64,000 bases of DNA from Chionoecetes opilio (GCA_016584305.1 JACEEZ010024140.1:102001-166000), one strand, 5' to 3'; counted from the first letter of the stretch, positions 1-11,682 are shown. Notes: a model not told the origin generated them from the sequence alone. Numbers and translations: made by a program.

Positions 1-39
1 AGTGAATTTCCAAGAGGGTCATAACGTATGGTCGTCCTT

Positions 40-432
40 GAAAATACTGGTGGGTAATTATGGAGGAGAGTTTCACGTTCGTTTTCAGAGACACCAACTA
101 CTTTTTCTTGGCCTACAATAGGTGCTTGTTCTAATGGTGCTTGTTTTATTTTGCGCAAACCAAAAAAAAAAAAAAAAAATGAAAAAAAAAAAAAAATGAA
201 ACCTAACCTAACCTTATGTTTTAATGAAACCTAACCTAACCTAACCTTACAGGTTTTAAAGAAACCTAACCTAACCTTAACCACAAAATATAATTATTAT
301 TTTTTTATTTTTTTGGTTTGCGCAAAATAAAACTAGCACCATTAGAACAAGCACCTATTGTAGGCCAAGAAAAAGTAGTTGGTGTCTCTGAAAACGAACG
401 TGAAACTCTCCTCCATATTAACCATACTGGTG
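40..432. mobile_element. Foldback element family FB1, copy 1
   Basis: Arms of about 110 bp (about 46-160 and 313-430) are inverted copies, sharing GGAGAGTTTCACGTTCG, CCTACAATAGGTGCTTGTTC and TTTGCGCAAA. The centre holds A-tracts and AACCTAACCTAACC repeats. The same family recurs at 51956-52495. It is nonautonomous with no ORF. Confidence 0.85.
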
Positions 433-1100
433 CCCAATAATGAAATAATTACGGGTTCTCTGCTGCAGAAATGCATTACAAGGCAGTTAGTTATAACCGT
501 CCTCAACGTGTAGATCTGACAATTTGCAGCATTTCTAACCCTTACAACACCCGTCAGAAATGAAAAATTACACAAGGGGGTCTGGGGGGGCTAAGGTGCT
601 AACCCCCCCCCCCCCCAGTGAGGTTAGGATACGTAATAAATGCCCAGGCTAGGTTAGTTAACAAGCTGCGACCCCCAGTTGTGTGGTCGACCCCCAATGA
701 GAGTATTGGTCGATAGGGAGTATTGTACTAAAGTGCAGTTTTACTTAATACAGAATCACCTATGGGGGGCAGGCAGCCTTGAGGGCCCATATAACGTACT
801 CTCGTCACGGTGACAATGCCCGCCTTGCCTTGCCACTTGCACATGCACACTACTGACGTCACCATGAAATGCGTCACCAAACACTGCTGGCTAATAACAT
901 ACACACACACATCACATACCACCACCAGTAAAAAGGCCAAAACCTCCAAGCAGTTCCATAAAAAACACAATTATCAACGAACTTTCCTCATAAACAATAC
1001 TCAAATACATTCATATGACTCGGTTATCATTCCAACACATCTCCTTCCCTCTCAGTAATTCCCTTGAGGTGTTAATCAGTAATAGAGGTGGAATATTTAC
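433..1100. other. Non-repetitive sequence with C-tract
   Basis: A 16-base C run at about 602-617, and a TGACGTCA at 854-861. The part 520-600 resembles 52640-52700 in inverse orientation. No gene was recognised. Confidence 0.5.
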
Positions 1101-1130
1101 CTTAAAGGAGCGGAGAAGTGTAGTCGCCAT
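1101..1130 (-). CDS. Candidate first coding exon of a gene running off the window start
   Basis: On the minus strand AGCACCATGGCG, an ideal start context, begins ten codons reading MATTLLRSFK, followed at once by the donor AAG|GTAAATATT. The upstream side (1131-1200) is CpG-rich. The basic, Ser/Thr-rich start would suit a mitochondrial targeting peptide. No second exon was found between here and position 1. Confidence 0.25.
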
Positions 1131-1656
1131 GGTGCTCAGTCTGGTGGCCTTCTGCGCGACGGTGTGGCAAGGAACTACTGGGCGCGCCGCTTGACTGCTG
1201 GCACCGGCTTATGATGTAATATTATCGTAAATCAAGGTGTTCCCGGCTCCTTATCGTAATATAGGTCATGGTTTTAATGTACTGACCATTACTCTGCTTC
1301 AATAGTCACCTTTCTGTACCTAAATACGAATAAATGTTATGTAAAAAGGCTTATAGTGGTTTATGGTGCCTCAGTAATTATTCAAGGTCACGCCCCCTTC
1401 ATATGCTTCACCCCCTTCACCCCTTCACCCCCTTATACCATCACGCCCGTAACCCTGTAGGCTGTATATCGTGTCCCTGGGTATATTACATTATCTCCCT
1501 TATCATGCCAACAACAAGGTCTTCTCATACCTGCTATTACTTCACTTACCCTAGCAGTCTCTTATCATATCTATCACAGCAGTTTCGTAATAGCGACTTA
1601 ACTACCACCAGCAGCAGTAATGGTAATAGCCTATTATCTGTATCATTTGAGCTGCA
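1131..1656. other. Unassigned sequence
   Basis: CpG-richer start (1131-1200, possible promoter of the minus-strand exon), then pyrimidine-rich sequence. Nothing else seen. Confidence 0.4.
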
Positions 1657-1659
1657 TAA

Positions 1660-2330
1660 AGCCCCGTCCACACTACCACTCACCACCGTCGGTGCTTGCC
1701 GTCGGTGCTTGCCGACGGGAAGCGCCGTTGCCAGGGTTGTGTCCACACGAACGGTTTTGTTCGGCGGTCAGCGCGCTTCCTGATTTCAAAGTGAGAGTCA
1801 TGTTTTCTGCATATCGTGTGCTCTCACTCGAGATTATGAAATAACCACAGGAGGTTTAGAAAAACTGACTCAACTATCATCTTCATGACACATTTCTGCA
1901 TATCATAAGCAAGAAAAATATACGAAAACCTTTTTGTGTATTCTAAAAAATATAGCAAAAAGAAATAGTGTATAAACATATTTCTCACTTTTTTGTCTTC
2001 AACTCGCTGCAATTTCCCGACCATTTCTCCCATTTAATTTTTGATCACATACTCGTAATCAGCTGACTTTCTTGGTTCTGATGGTATACGGTACATAGCA
2101 ATGCAAAAATATCTAGATGGTGAAAACTGCCGATAACTTGAAGCATGTGTTTGGCGCTGACCCGTGAGTGACGGGCATGCCCGCCCAATATTAAACCTGC
2201 TGAATGTTGGCGGGCAGCGCCGACGGTTAAATTTTGCTCGTCGGCATCGTGTCCACACTGCCACTTTTGAGTGACGAACACTGTTCGACGGCAAGCGCCG
2301 ACGGTGGTGAGTGGTAGTGTGGACGGGGCT
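1660..2330 (+). mobile_element. PIF/Harbinger-type MITE (family H1), intact copy
   Basis: The terminal inverted repeats are AGCCCCGTCCACACTACC..., flanked by TAA on both sides (1657-1659, 2331-2333). The 3-bp TWA duplication fits PIF/Harbinger. The length is 671 bp, with no transposase. The interior has a perfect GGGCATGCCC palindrome at 2173-2182. Confidence 0.85.
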
Positions 2331-2362
2331 TAACGAAGTAAACTATAATTCTTGAGATTTAA

Positions 2363-2574
2363 CCCCTTGAGGCCCATAACGTAATTTCCATTGTAATTTG
2401 ACCACCATTAGATGATTTTAATTAATATAACCAATGGGTTTTTTTTATAGATATGACCTGTTAAGTATATCCTTGTCCACCAACTAATTTGGTTTATTTA
2501 ATTACTTTTCGTAATTTTATGGCTCGACAACATACAATTTTTTATAGCAAAGGAAAGATCTGTGCGTGAAGGGG
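2363..2574 (+). mobile_element. piggyBac-type MITE (family P1)
   Basis: The ends CCCCTTGAGGCCCA and GTGCGTGAAGGGG are inverted, and TTAA flanks both (2359-2362, 2575-2578). The interior includes ATAGATATGACCTGTTAAGT and TTATGGCTCGACAACAT. Four copies occur in the window. TTAA duplication and CCC ends fit piggyBac. Confidence 0.8.
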
Positions 2575-2773
2575 TTAAAAGAGACGCAGAGTAGGAGATC
2601 AGAGACATATATTTCCATTTCCTCCCTTCCCATTCCTCCTCGGAGCTTTTATATTATCCTTGGTTACAAGTGACATAATTTTATGAGTTCTTACACATTT
2701 ACTCCGAGTGTTAGTAAGAGTGTTATAGCGAAGGGACTGATGCAACATGGGGCTTCACACACACTCATAGCCT

Positions 2774-2828
<55 letters not shown>

Positions 2829-2945
2829 TCCAGTCTTTGTATGGTATCTCTACTAGTGGATGGCTTACGCTGGAAACTAAATAAAATGTCTGTGTATGCT
2901 ATAATATGTTATAATAAAATGCTATAATATGTGTGTGTGTGTGTG

Positions 2946-3022
<77 letters not shown>

Positions 3023-3182
3023 AACAGAATCTGAACATTGACTTCCTGAGACTCCTTCCCCTCCTTCCCCCGTCTCAGACCTTTGTGCTTGGTGACGCAT
3101 ATTCCTGAAAGCAGCCAAGAACCTCCCAGACGCTCTTAGCATTCTATCCCGTATGAACATTCTTGTGGAAATCCCATAAAAC

Positions 3183-3274
<92 letters not shown>
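2774..3274. repeat. Cluster of CA, GA and GT microsatellites
   Basis: CA 2774-2790, GA 2791-2823, GT 2931-2947, GA 2950-3019 and GA 3186-3274. Confidence 0.95.
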
Positions 3275-3276
<2 letters not shown>

Positions 3277-4334
3277 TATCAGCAATGCGAATAAAAAATA
3301 GTTAGATTTACGAGAAGGTACTCTAAGATAAGAAGGTACTGTAAGATAAGAAAGGTAAAATAGAGGTATGGTATAACGTTGACACATTGAAAGAACGCCT
3401 AAAATTCATGCTAATAGTATCAAGGGAAGAGTAGAGGATTTGTTTATGCCACTATTGCTGACATGGAATAAATAATAAACGATGGTAATTAGTAAACACT
3501 AAGCAGGATTTGGTTAAGACGATTAATGAATAAGGCATTACACCATGATGATTGAACGAGGAGTTACACCACTGTGGGTAAACGATCGACAGTCCAGATT
3601 TTCCTAAATTAACTTACTTCGTCAGAGGATTACCTGCTCAAGAAAACCAGGGTCATAAATATACCTGAAGATAGATACCATACCATATAGATAGATAGCG
3701 ATAGATAGAGATAGATACCATATGACTCTGAAGAAAACCACCTTCCTTAACACGACATATTGATGATTGAAATCCTTAACGAATTACCGTATAAAAATGA
3801 TGAACTGTGTACTGATTTCCTAGTCCTACCCGTGTGAAAATGGATATTGTAAAGCCTCTCTCTATACCTGTTAAACCTGCAAGCCACAGGAACTACCTCG
3901 TGTAGGTCTCACGGCCTCTTGTAGCTTCCATATTTTCTTATGTTCTAAGTCAGCTCAGACATGTATGAAATGACTGTGTATGTACGGCTAAACAGCGAGG
4001 CATAGAGGGAAAGTGTGACGGCGTACGTGATTATGCCGTGCTACACTTTTAACGGGATCCCTTCGCAGCGTTGACGGGGTTTCCGCGAATTCGACGCGGG
4101 ATGATGCTAGAAAAAAAAAATAAGAAAAAATGCTTTAGCTCTCGGAAGCGTTCCCTGTATGATTATACACACCACCTTCACATACGGCGCCGCTATACAC
4201 AAACTCAAGTGCCGGGTTGAGTGCTGGAAGGGTGAAATTAGCATGAACAGGGTGTGTAACGTGTGTAATGCTCCCTTTCCTTCCTCCTTTCCTCTTATGT
4301 ACAAAGTTCCTCTTCCGTTAGGTTAATCTTGCTG

Positions 4335-4336
<2 letters not shown>
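3275..4336. other. Unassigned sequence
   Basis: Apart from a GATA-rich patch (3685-3715) and R1 at 3885-3955, nothing was recognised. Confidence 0.5.
3885..3955 (-). repeat. Dispersed repeat R1, reversed copy
   Basis: CGTGTAGGTCTCACGGCCTC followed by TTGTAGCTTCCATATTTTCT is the inverse of 8400-8460. Confidence 0.6.

Positions 4337-4397
<61 letters not shown>
4337..4397 (+). repeat. GA microsatellite
   Basis: An uninterrupted GA run. Confidence 0.95.
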
Positions 4398-4404
<7 letters not shown>

Positions 4405-4440
4405 GATTTAATGCCAAAAGAAAGAGGAAATACATTCTAA
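4398..4440 (-). mobile_element. Short LINE tail remnant
   Basis: GATTGATTGATTTAATGCCA directly after a GA microsatellite matches the LINE tails at 56.7 and 57.8 kb. Confidence 0.35.
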
Positions 4441-4815
4441 AGTAACATTGACCATAACACTTAGCTTCTTATTCAATTAATTTACGAGTCGTTTAGAGAA
4501 AAGACGATGCAGGGGATACAGATGTAATTGATGATAACAATGATAACAGCAACGTACGAGTCTTTACTAGTTCTAGTCTTTCGATCTGTCTCTCCTATCT
4601 CGATATTGCCATCCCCCCAATGACGTCTGCAGCTCTCACCTTCACACGGTCACTGCCAATAGCCCTTGCGTAATTTTCTGATCTGACGGTCTAAACAAAC
4701 ACCAGCAGCAGGGAGCTTGTCTTCCAATGATGTGTGGATAACATTAGCATTCCCCAGCCTTTCCTCTCTTGGTTTTACAGAAAGGTGAAGCTACTCGTGT
4801 TTTTTTTTCATTTGG

Positions 4816-4818
<3 letters not shown>

Positions 4819-4873
<55 letters not shown>

Positions 4874-4881
4874 AGACAGGA

Positions 4882-4963
<82 letters not shown>

Positions 4964-4983
4964 AGAGACAGGAAGAGAGAGAG

Positions 4984-5021
<38 letters not shown>
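4819..5021 (+). repeat. Compound GA microsatellite
   Basis: GA runs are broken by AAAGAGACAGGAAGAG units, which are themselves duplicated. The Arg-Glu and Ser-Leu frames it opens are not genes. Confidence 0.95.
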
Positions 5022-5022
<1 letters not shown>

Positions 5023-5466
5023 AGGTAGCTATTGTTATCTATGACCGGACGCGTGTCTCCCATCCTTCGCCTCTGACCTACTGACTATCATGCTGTGTTT
5101 GTCTCACCCGTCCTTGCAGCAACGCAGATCGAGAAACAAAGGGTATAGATAGCCTCCTACACATAAATCCCTATCAAAACACGACTATAACCGTCCACAT
5201 CAAATCATAAACAGCATTTTTCCCAAACAGCTATTTTCCCAAACAACTTATTATTAGCCATCTCATATTATCCCGAACAACTATTTATCCCAACGCTATT
5301 CTTTGATTTTCGAAAGGGTCATTCACATTCATCCGGTCAAACACGGACACTACCGGTAACGGAGTCTCAGCTGCCACAAGTGATGAATATATCGAAATCA
5401 ATTAAAAATAGTTGTTGGTTGCAATAAAGTATTAATTTACTACTGATCTAATCGAATATCTCTTAA

Positions 5467-5468
<2 letters not shown>

Positions 5469-5509
<41 letters not shown>

Positions 5510-5665
5510 TACTCCTCACTGTGACTTTCGTACCCGAGTAAGCGAGTGTATTATAAGTATACATACATACATACATACATACATACATGCATACATAATG
5601 ATTTAGGTTACCTCTATCATAACTATGCCGTGACTTTATTACGCTTCGGCGAACACCTGCATGAG

Positions 5666-5728
<63 letters not shown>
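5469..5728. repeat. GT, CATA and GA microsatellites
   Basis: GT 5469-5503, CATA 5556-5598 and GA 5671-5728, with short unique spacers. Confidence 0.95.
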
Positions 5729-5731
<3 letters not shown>

Positions 5732-6466
5732 AATTACAAGTAGCATATGCAAGTAGCTATTCTTCATAAATCATAATCGATTGAAAAGAAAGTGGTAAAA
5801 TAATACACCACAAAATAATCATATATACATACACAAATGCATACATAATGAATGAATTACTACAAAATATAAATACAAAAAATAAACATATAGAGATCGG
5901 TATAGTTATAAATAGATAGATGGATATAAATTTTTGATTCAGTCTCGATTTTTCTTTCTTCATCAATAGTTCAGAAAGAAATTGAGCCATAACCAGGAAG
6001 CGTGTGTGTGTGTGTGTGGTGTGTGTGGAGGCATGCCGCATATTACTGCTTAAGTATGGAAAGCTATTATGAGGATGGTTACAAAAGATTATCAATAACA
6101 ACTACGACTTTTAAAGAGCCAACCACAATCAAACCACCACTACCAACATCTACCACCACTACTCCTACAACCACGACTATAACAACAACTACTACTACAA
6201 CGACCCCAATGAAATCTTGAAGCATCGATCAGATGAGTCACAAATATTACTAATTTTCTTCAACAAGTAAGCAGCTGTGATCTCCATGGCTCTTTGCTTT
6301 TCCTTATCAGTCGTGCGCCGCTCCCTGTGCCTCTTCAACACGGCTCACGCACTCAATAGCCTATCATTTTACTTCCACGGAGAGCACGGAGAGAAGAGAA
6401 CAACAGGTTGCTTTTGAGGCTTTGAACACGACCGCGAACACACGAATGACGACACAGCTGTTACAA
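5729..6466. other. Upstream region of the PPxY gene
   Basis: Short GT run (6003-6030), ACN-rich stretch (6090-6215), then ordinary sequence. Confidence 0.5.
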
Positions 6467-6474
6467 TGACGTCA
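6467..6474 (+). promoter_or_regulatory. CRE-like palindrome upstream of the PPxY membrane protein gene
   Basis: A perfect TGACGTCA lies 341 bp before the ATG at 6815. A GTAAGC donor-like site at about 6703 suggests that the 5'UTR could be spliced. CREB/ATF binding is an inference. Confidence 0.3.
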
Positions 6475-6814
6475 GTATGCTAGTTGCTAGATATTCCTTT
6501 TAAACCTTCAAATTTCTCTTGCCAACAGGGGATTCAAGGGCGACATTCAAGTGCCTCAAGTTGACAGAATATCATCGTGCTTTCATGTAAGAGTGCAGCG
6601 ATCATTCTTTGTGCATGGAGTATTGTGTGAGGGAGTGTGAGCGAGCGTAGAGTGGTGGTCACGCAGGATAACCCCGTGTGTGCAGCCCTGTCGAGGCCGG
6701 GTGGTAAGCAGCAGTGATCTCCGGCAGCCTTGTGGCGACTAGTTTACTCGGTGCCGTGTACAGGGGTACATACACGGCGTGTGGACAGAGCATAGAGGAG
6801 TGCCTGTGCCAGCC

Positions 6815-8170
6815 ATGGGGCGTGTGGGATACACTCGGGAGTCACGGGGCACGCACAGGTCTGTGGTGGTGGTGGTGGTGGCCGCTGTGCTGTTGCTGTC
6901 TGCTCCGGCTGGGCGAGCATTACCACAGCATCACTACATTTGTCCCACAGAAAAGAACAGCATTGAATTATTGCCCTACGAGACAGCCTTTATCGGCACC
7001 AACAACGTAGAAGTTAGTGTGAGAGTGGCGGCTGCCGGATGCGTCAGTGACAAGCGGGTGTTGAATTTGACAGAATTCACTGTGAGCAACCTTACTTCCC
7101 TGACCAAGAATAACTTAAAGTGGTACGAGTTTAATTTTATCAGCTGTGGAAGCTTTGTGGCAAAAATTGGGTCAGAAATTGTGAAGTTCCAGCAAGAAAA
7201 CTTATCGCCAAAGTGCACCGACAAAGGCATCACAGTGAGTCTTGGCTCCGGTGTGCAGTGGGGAAGGAAATGCTCGAGGCCTTGGAGGGAGCCCAAGGAG
7301 AGCAAAGCAGCCTGCAAGGCGCTGCAAGACTTGCCTGGTACCACGACCCCTAGTCTTGTCCTGACGCCTGCACCATCCACCTCGAAAGACCTGTTCGAGT
7401 TGTTAGATTATGCTAAACAACACAAGTATTCACCCCATGCAATCACCGACTATGGAAGGGCCTTTGGTCCTTCGTGGGACGACAGCCATGAGAAAAGCAT
7501 CTTTGACACACCAGGATTCTTCGAGTTCAAGAATCCTGTCCTGGACAAGAGTGAGCCTTTTCCTGACTATCCACAAATTGATCCGCGTATTCTGCAGGAT
7601 AAGATGGTCACGCCGCCCCCCTACGACCTGGACGACACCTATTTTGACAACAACACTAACTACTCAAAACAACGAAATTACAAGAACGCCATCCCCATCT
7701 TCATCGGAATTGTGGCTTTCACGATAAGCATGTGCCTTCGCTTCTGCCTGTGTCGCGGCAAGACGGTGGTGCGGCGCGTCACCACCGTCACCGTCATCAG
7801 GAGTCGCTCTCCTGACCTGCCCCAGGACCAGCAGGACCCCCCACCCTCCTACATCGACGTGGTCAATGAGGCCACCTCGCCGCAGAACACGCCAGGCGAG
7901 GGGTCCGCCGAGCCGCCGCCCCCGGCCTATGCCGACATAGTGCATGAAGTCCAGCCGCCCACTTACTCAGAGGTGGAGGAGCAGTCCATACCCTCTTCGG
8001 ATGAGGTGCCGCTGGCGGAGCAGGAGGCTGAGGCGCACACCACACAGCCGCCTGACCTTGAGGCGGCGCCACACGCCAAGGGGTCCGCGCCCTCCAAAAA
8101 CGTGCTGTCAAAATACAAATCTCAACAAAAACAGTTCGCCTTCAAGGTGCTGGAGGAGGACGACGACTGA
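6815..8170 (+). CDS. Type I membrane protein with three cytoplasmic PPxY motifs (unrecognised family)
   Basis: This is a single-exon ORF of 451 codons. The start is the ATG at 6815 in a strong context (CAGCCATGG). Seen: a signal peptide (basic n-region, Val/Ala/Leu core about 17-29, likely cleavage after GRA near 35); an ectodomain with six cysteines (43, 76, 111, 134, 153, 167) and five N-x-S/T sites (84, 92, 129, 279, 282); one transmembrane helix (about 292-313); a basic stop-transfer; and a Pro/Glu-rich tail with PPSY (343-346), PPAY (369-372) and PPTY (381-384). A fourth PPPY (267-270) faces outside. Known: PPxY binds WW domains, notably of Nedd4-family ubiquitin ligases, so the protein may be an adaptor or a cargo sorted by them (inference). 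WBP1-type proteins and Drosophila Commissureless share only this layout. A perfect TGACGTCA lies about 340 bp upstream. Low GC bias and intact coding over 1.35 kb argue for a real gene. Confidence 0.8.
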   Translation: MGRVGYTRESRGTHRSVVVVVVAAVLLLSAPAGRALPQHHYICPTEKNSIELLPYETAFIGTNNVEVSVRVAAAGCVSDKRVLNLTEFTVSNLTSLTKNNLKWYEFNFISCGSFVAKIGSEIVKFQQENLSPKCTDKGITVSLGSGVQWGRKCSRPWREPKESKAACKALQDLPGTTTPSLVLTPAPSTSKDLFELLDYAKQHKYSPHAITDYGRAFGPSWDDSHEKSIFDTPGFFEFKNPVLDKSEPFPDYPQIDPRILQDKMVTPPPYDLDDTYFDNNTNYSKQRNYKNAIPIFIGIVAFTISMCLRFCLCRGKTVVRRVTTVTVIRSRSPDLPQDQQDPPPSYIDVVNEATSPQNTPGEGSAEPPPPAYADIVHEVQPPTYSEVEEQSIPSSDEVPLAEQEAEAHTTQPPDLEAAPHAKGSAPSKNVLSKYKSQQKQFAFKVLEEDDD

Positions 8171-8397
8171 GGCTGCGGCGGCCACCACGGAGGTCTCCAA
8201 GCCAGGTAGGAGCAAGGCTGTCCACAGTCACTCTCCTTCTACATCTATCGTCATTGTGCCATTTATACGTTTAAGTAATTTACATATAGTAAGTGGCCAG
8301 ATAAATGTTATAGTGTAGGTGAACTGTTACCTCCGCTGCAGGTCGAGGTCGAGCTTTGTTGTCTTCCAGTTATTCGTATACCCTCTCGCTCTACTAG

Positions 8398-8670
8398 AAC
8401 ATAAGAACCTAAGAAAATAAGGAAGCTACAAGAGGCCGTGAGACCTACACGAGGTAGTTCCTGTTAGTTAACACTACCTACAGTCCTACATCCACCTCTC
8501 ATCCTCATCCATGAATTTATCTAGCCTCTCTTTAAAGCTCTCAAATGACTGCACTAACTACCTGTCTACTGAGTCCATTCCAATCATTTACCACCCTATT
8601 TGTGAACCATTTTTTCCCTCTTTTTTTTTTTAAATCTATTGATACTATTCTATATCTATAATACTATTGT
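8398..8670 (+). repeat. Dispersed repeat R1 (AGAACATAAGAA family)
   Basis: AAGAAAATAAGGAAGCTACA plus AGAGGCCGTGAGACCTACACG starts a block also seen reversed at 3885-3955 and shortened at 30785-30875. Three copies show that it is a dispersed element, probably a retroelement tail; its class is not certain. Confidence 0.6.
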
Positions 8671-8726
8671 TTCGTGACCGCCTTGCCCACAGCACACCCG
8701 CTCTTAAGGCCTACACACACACACAG

Positions 8727-8904
8727 CCCGTCAGGGTGGCAAGGTTGGTAAAGACGTGAGCTCGCAATGTGCAGCGTCCCTGTGTATTCGGTCAGCGGTT
8801 CGAGTCCGCTTAGTTCGTGCTGACGTGGCGGCGCTTTGTATAGTCAATAACCTTGTAGTTGGTACTTGCAAAGTGTCTAGATAGGATGAAAATCTTATCT
8901 TATG
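8727..8904 (+). mobile_element. tRNA-derived SINE (family B)
   Basis: The head GTCAGGGTGGCAAGGTTGG, the B box GGTTCGAGTCC (8798-8808), a body ending TTGCAAAGTGTCTAGATAGG and an ATCTTATCTTA tail. It recurs on the minus strand at 54327-54500. A CA microsatellite follows directly. Confidence 0.8.

Positions 8905-8950
<46 letters not shown>
8905..8950 (+). repeat. CA microsatellite at SINE tail
   Basis: An AC run directly after the SINE B tail. Confidence 0.95.
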
Positions 8951-8952
<2 letters not shown>

Positions 8953-9641
8953 ATCCCTATCCCTCCCTCCCAGGTAGTTGAAGCACACATTCCGTGCTGC
9001 CACCATGCTCCGCTCTTCAAGGCAACCCCTGTCTCTGTTCAAGGGCTCTTTCCACCATGGTCGGACCCATTTCACATTCTTAATATATCTAAAATAGTAG
9101 TAAAGTGATTAATTCTTTCCGCAAGTAGTCTAGAGCAGTTTGTGTATGCTAGTCTTTGTCTTTGCAGGTGTCGCCATCGTCAGCGGCGCCTTCACATCGA
9201 ACGTCGTCAGGAGGAAAGAATCTCCAACAATATTTGTGACCCTCAACTGACCCTCAACTCTGCCGAAAATGAGAGCAGCAAGCAACCACTTCGTCTGTAG
9301 GTGATCCAAATTAGCAACGTGACCGTTGCTCCGACCACGTGCAGGGAGTGATGGGAAGGAAGATGGGTAGACATGTATACCCTGTAGGTCATAAGTGTTT
9401 GCAGTGAAAATGGCAATAACGATGTATGCAAACAACCGAAGTAAGTATGCCAGTCATAGTATTTTTGTAAGTGTTTTGCAGACTAGAAGAAGTTTGAAAC
9501 AACGCTTTGAGTTTCCCCCTAGAAACGAGAAAATATAGGAATACGTACTTTCATTTCCCTTACAATGTGATAATAGTGTTTAAGAAATATGGACCGGCTA
9601 GTGAAGTGAATGTAAAGGATAGAATGTATATAAGAATGTGA

Positions 9642-9755
<114 letters not shown>

Positions 9756-9901
9756 TTGAGTTCCAAATGAGGTGTTAGTAAAAATAAGACGGAGTGTATT
9801 TATATAATTTGAGTATTTCATTGAGATTTTGTTTCCCTTGGAATTCACCTTTTTCCTGCGTGTATAAGTAAAGTTGTCTGGTCTTTCAGGGACGCGATGG
9901 A

Positions 9902-10987
9902 TACGAGTGAGTGAGTGAGTGAAAGAGGAGTGAGATACGAGTGAGTGAGTGAGTGAAAGAGGAGTGAGTGAGTGAGTGAGTGAAAGAGGAGTGATGTGAG
10001 TGAGTGAAAGAGGAGTGATGTGAGTGAGTGAAAGAGGAGTGATGTGAGTGAGTGAAAGAGGAGTGATGTGAGTGAGTGAAAGAGGAGTGATGTGAGTGAG
10101 TGAAAGAGGAGTGATGTGAGTGAGTGAAAGAGGAGTGATGTGAGTGAGTGAAAGAGGGTAGTGATGTGAGTGAGTGAAAGAGGAGTGATGTGAGTGAGTG
10201 AAAGAGGAGTGATGTGAGTGAGTGAAAGAGGAGTGAGATGTGAGTGAGTGAGTGAGAGGAGTGAGATGTGAGTGAGTGAGTGAGAGGAGTGAGAGAGTGT
10301 GAGTGAGGAGTGAGATGTGAGTGAGTGAGTGAGAGGAGTGAGATGTGAGAGTGAGTGAGTGAGAGGAGTGAGATGAGTGAGAGGAGTGAGATGTGAGTGA
10401 GTGAGTGAGAGGAGTGAGATGTGAGTGAGTGAGTGAGATGTGAGTGAGTGGGGAGTGAGAGGAGTGGGGATGTGAGTGAGGGGTGAGTGAGAGGAGTGAG
10501 ATGTGAGTGAGTGGGAGAGGAGTGAGAGGGAGTGAGATGAGTGAGGAAATGTGAGTGAGTGAGAGGAGTGAGAGGAGTGAGATGTGAGTGAGGGGAGTGA
10601 GAGGAGTGAGATGTGAGTGAGTGAGAGGAGTGAGATGTGAGTGAGTGAGAGGAGTGAGATGTGAGTGAGTGAGAGGAGTGAGATGTGAGTGAGTGAGATG
10701 TGAGTGAGTGAGAGGAGTGAGATGTGAGTGAGTGAGTGAGAGGAGTGAGATAAGAGTGAGTGAGTGAGAGGAGTGAGATAAGAGTGAGTGAGATAAGAGT
10801 GAGTGAGATAAGAGTGAGTGAGTGAAAGAGGAGTGAGATAAGAGTGAGTGAGTGAAAGAGGAGTGAGATAAGAGTGAGTGAGTGAAAGAGGAGTGAGATA
10901 AGAGTGAGTGAGTGAAAGAGGAGTGAGATAAGAGTGAGTGAGTGAAAGAGGAGTGAGATGTGAGTGAGGAGTGAGATACGAGTGAGT
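9902..10987 (+). repeat. GAGTG-rich minisatellite
   Basis: Irregular units of GTGAGTGAGTGAAAGAGGA plus GTGATGT, GTGAGAT or GTGAGATAA cover 1.1 kb in domains: first AAAGAGGAGTGATGT units, then GAGAGGAGTGAGATGT, then GAGATAAGAGTGAGT. The long reverse frame of Thr-His-Ser is a by-product. Confidence 0.95.
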
Positions 10988-11161
10988 CAAAGAGAAGTAG
11001 GTGTATTTTTAAAGAGCTTTGTCGTGATCGCGCCCTCCCAAGAGCTGTGTGTTGTGCCTCTGCTTAAGAATCATACTTTTTATATGGTATAAAAATAAAA
11101 ATGATTGTAGCTATAATATCAAAACTTTTATCATTGTTTTCCTTTGTCCTCCTCCCCTTAA

Positions 11162-11366
11162 CCCCTTGAAACCCAGAGCGTAATTTCCATTGTAATTTGG
11201 GTACCATTAGACGATTTTTAGTGAATATAATCATTATTTTATAGATATGACCTGTTTAGTATCCTTGTCCACTAACTAAGTTGGTATATTCAGTGACTTT
11301 TTATAATTTTATGGCTCGACAACATTAAATTTTTTTTAGCAAAGGAAAAATCTGGGCGTGAAGGGG
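11162..11366 (+). mobile_element. P1 MITE copy
   Basis: Same ends and core as 2363-2574; the left flank is TTAA and the right flank TTGA (one change). Confidence 0.8.
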
Positions 11367-11662
11367 TTGAGCGTGTCCCGATGGTTACCAGGAAAGGCTG
11401 TGTAAATTATGTAATGTGTTGTTGTAAATGGTCATGGAGAACGTGATGTTAGATTGTATTAGTAAGTCTAGAAACTAAGGTATTTTACTTTTCTTTATTT
11501 CTTTATATTTATAGCTAGATATTTATTTTTAGAGTGAAGTGTGCTTCAAATTCACGCTGTAGGGATAACACAATAATGCTAAATCTTTCAGCAATGACGA
11601 CTTTTTTTTTTCTTTCTTACTGATTGTATCACGTGAAGATGAGAACACAAACACGTACGCTC

Positions 11663-11682
11663 TCGCGCGCGCGCGCACACGC

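Noticed and set aside
433..720. Possible second repeat shared with 52600-52900
   Set aside because: Short matches occur in both orientations and do not form one collinear block, so no element can be defined.
9845..10990. 381-codon reverse frame rich in Thr, His, Ser and Leu
   Set aside because: It is opened by the GAGTG minisatellite; codons are only those of the repeat.
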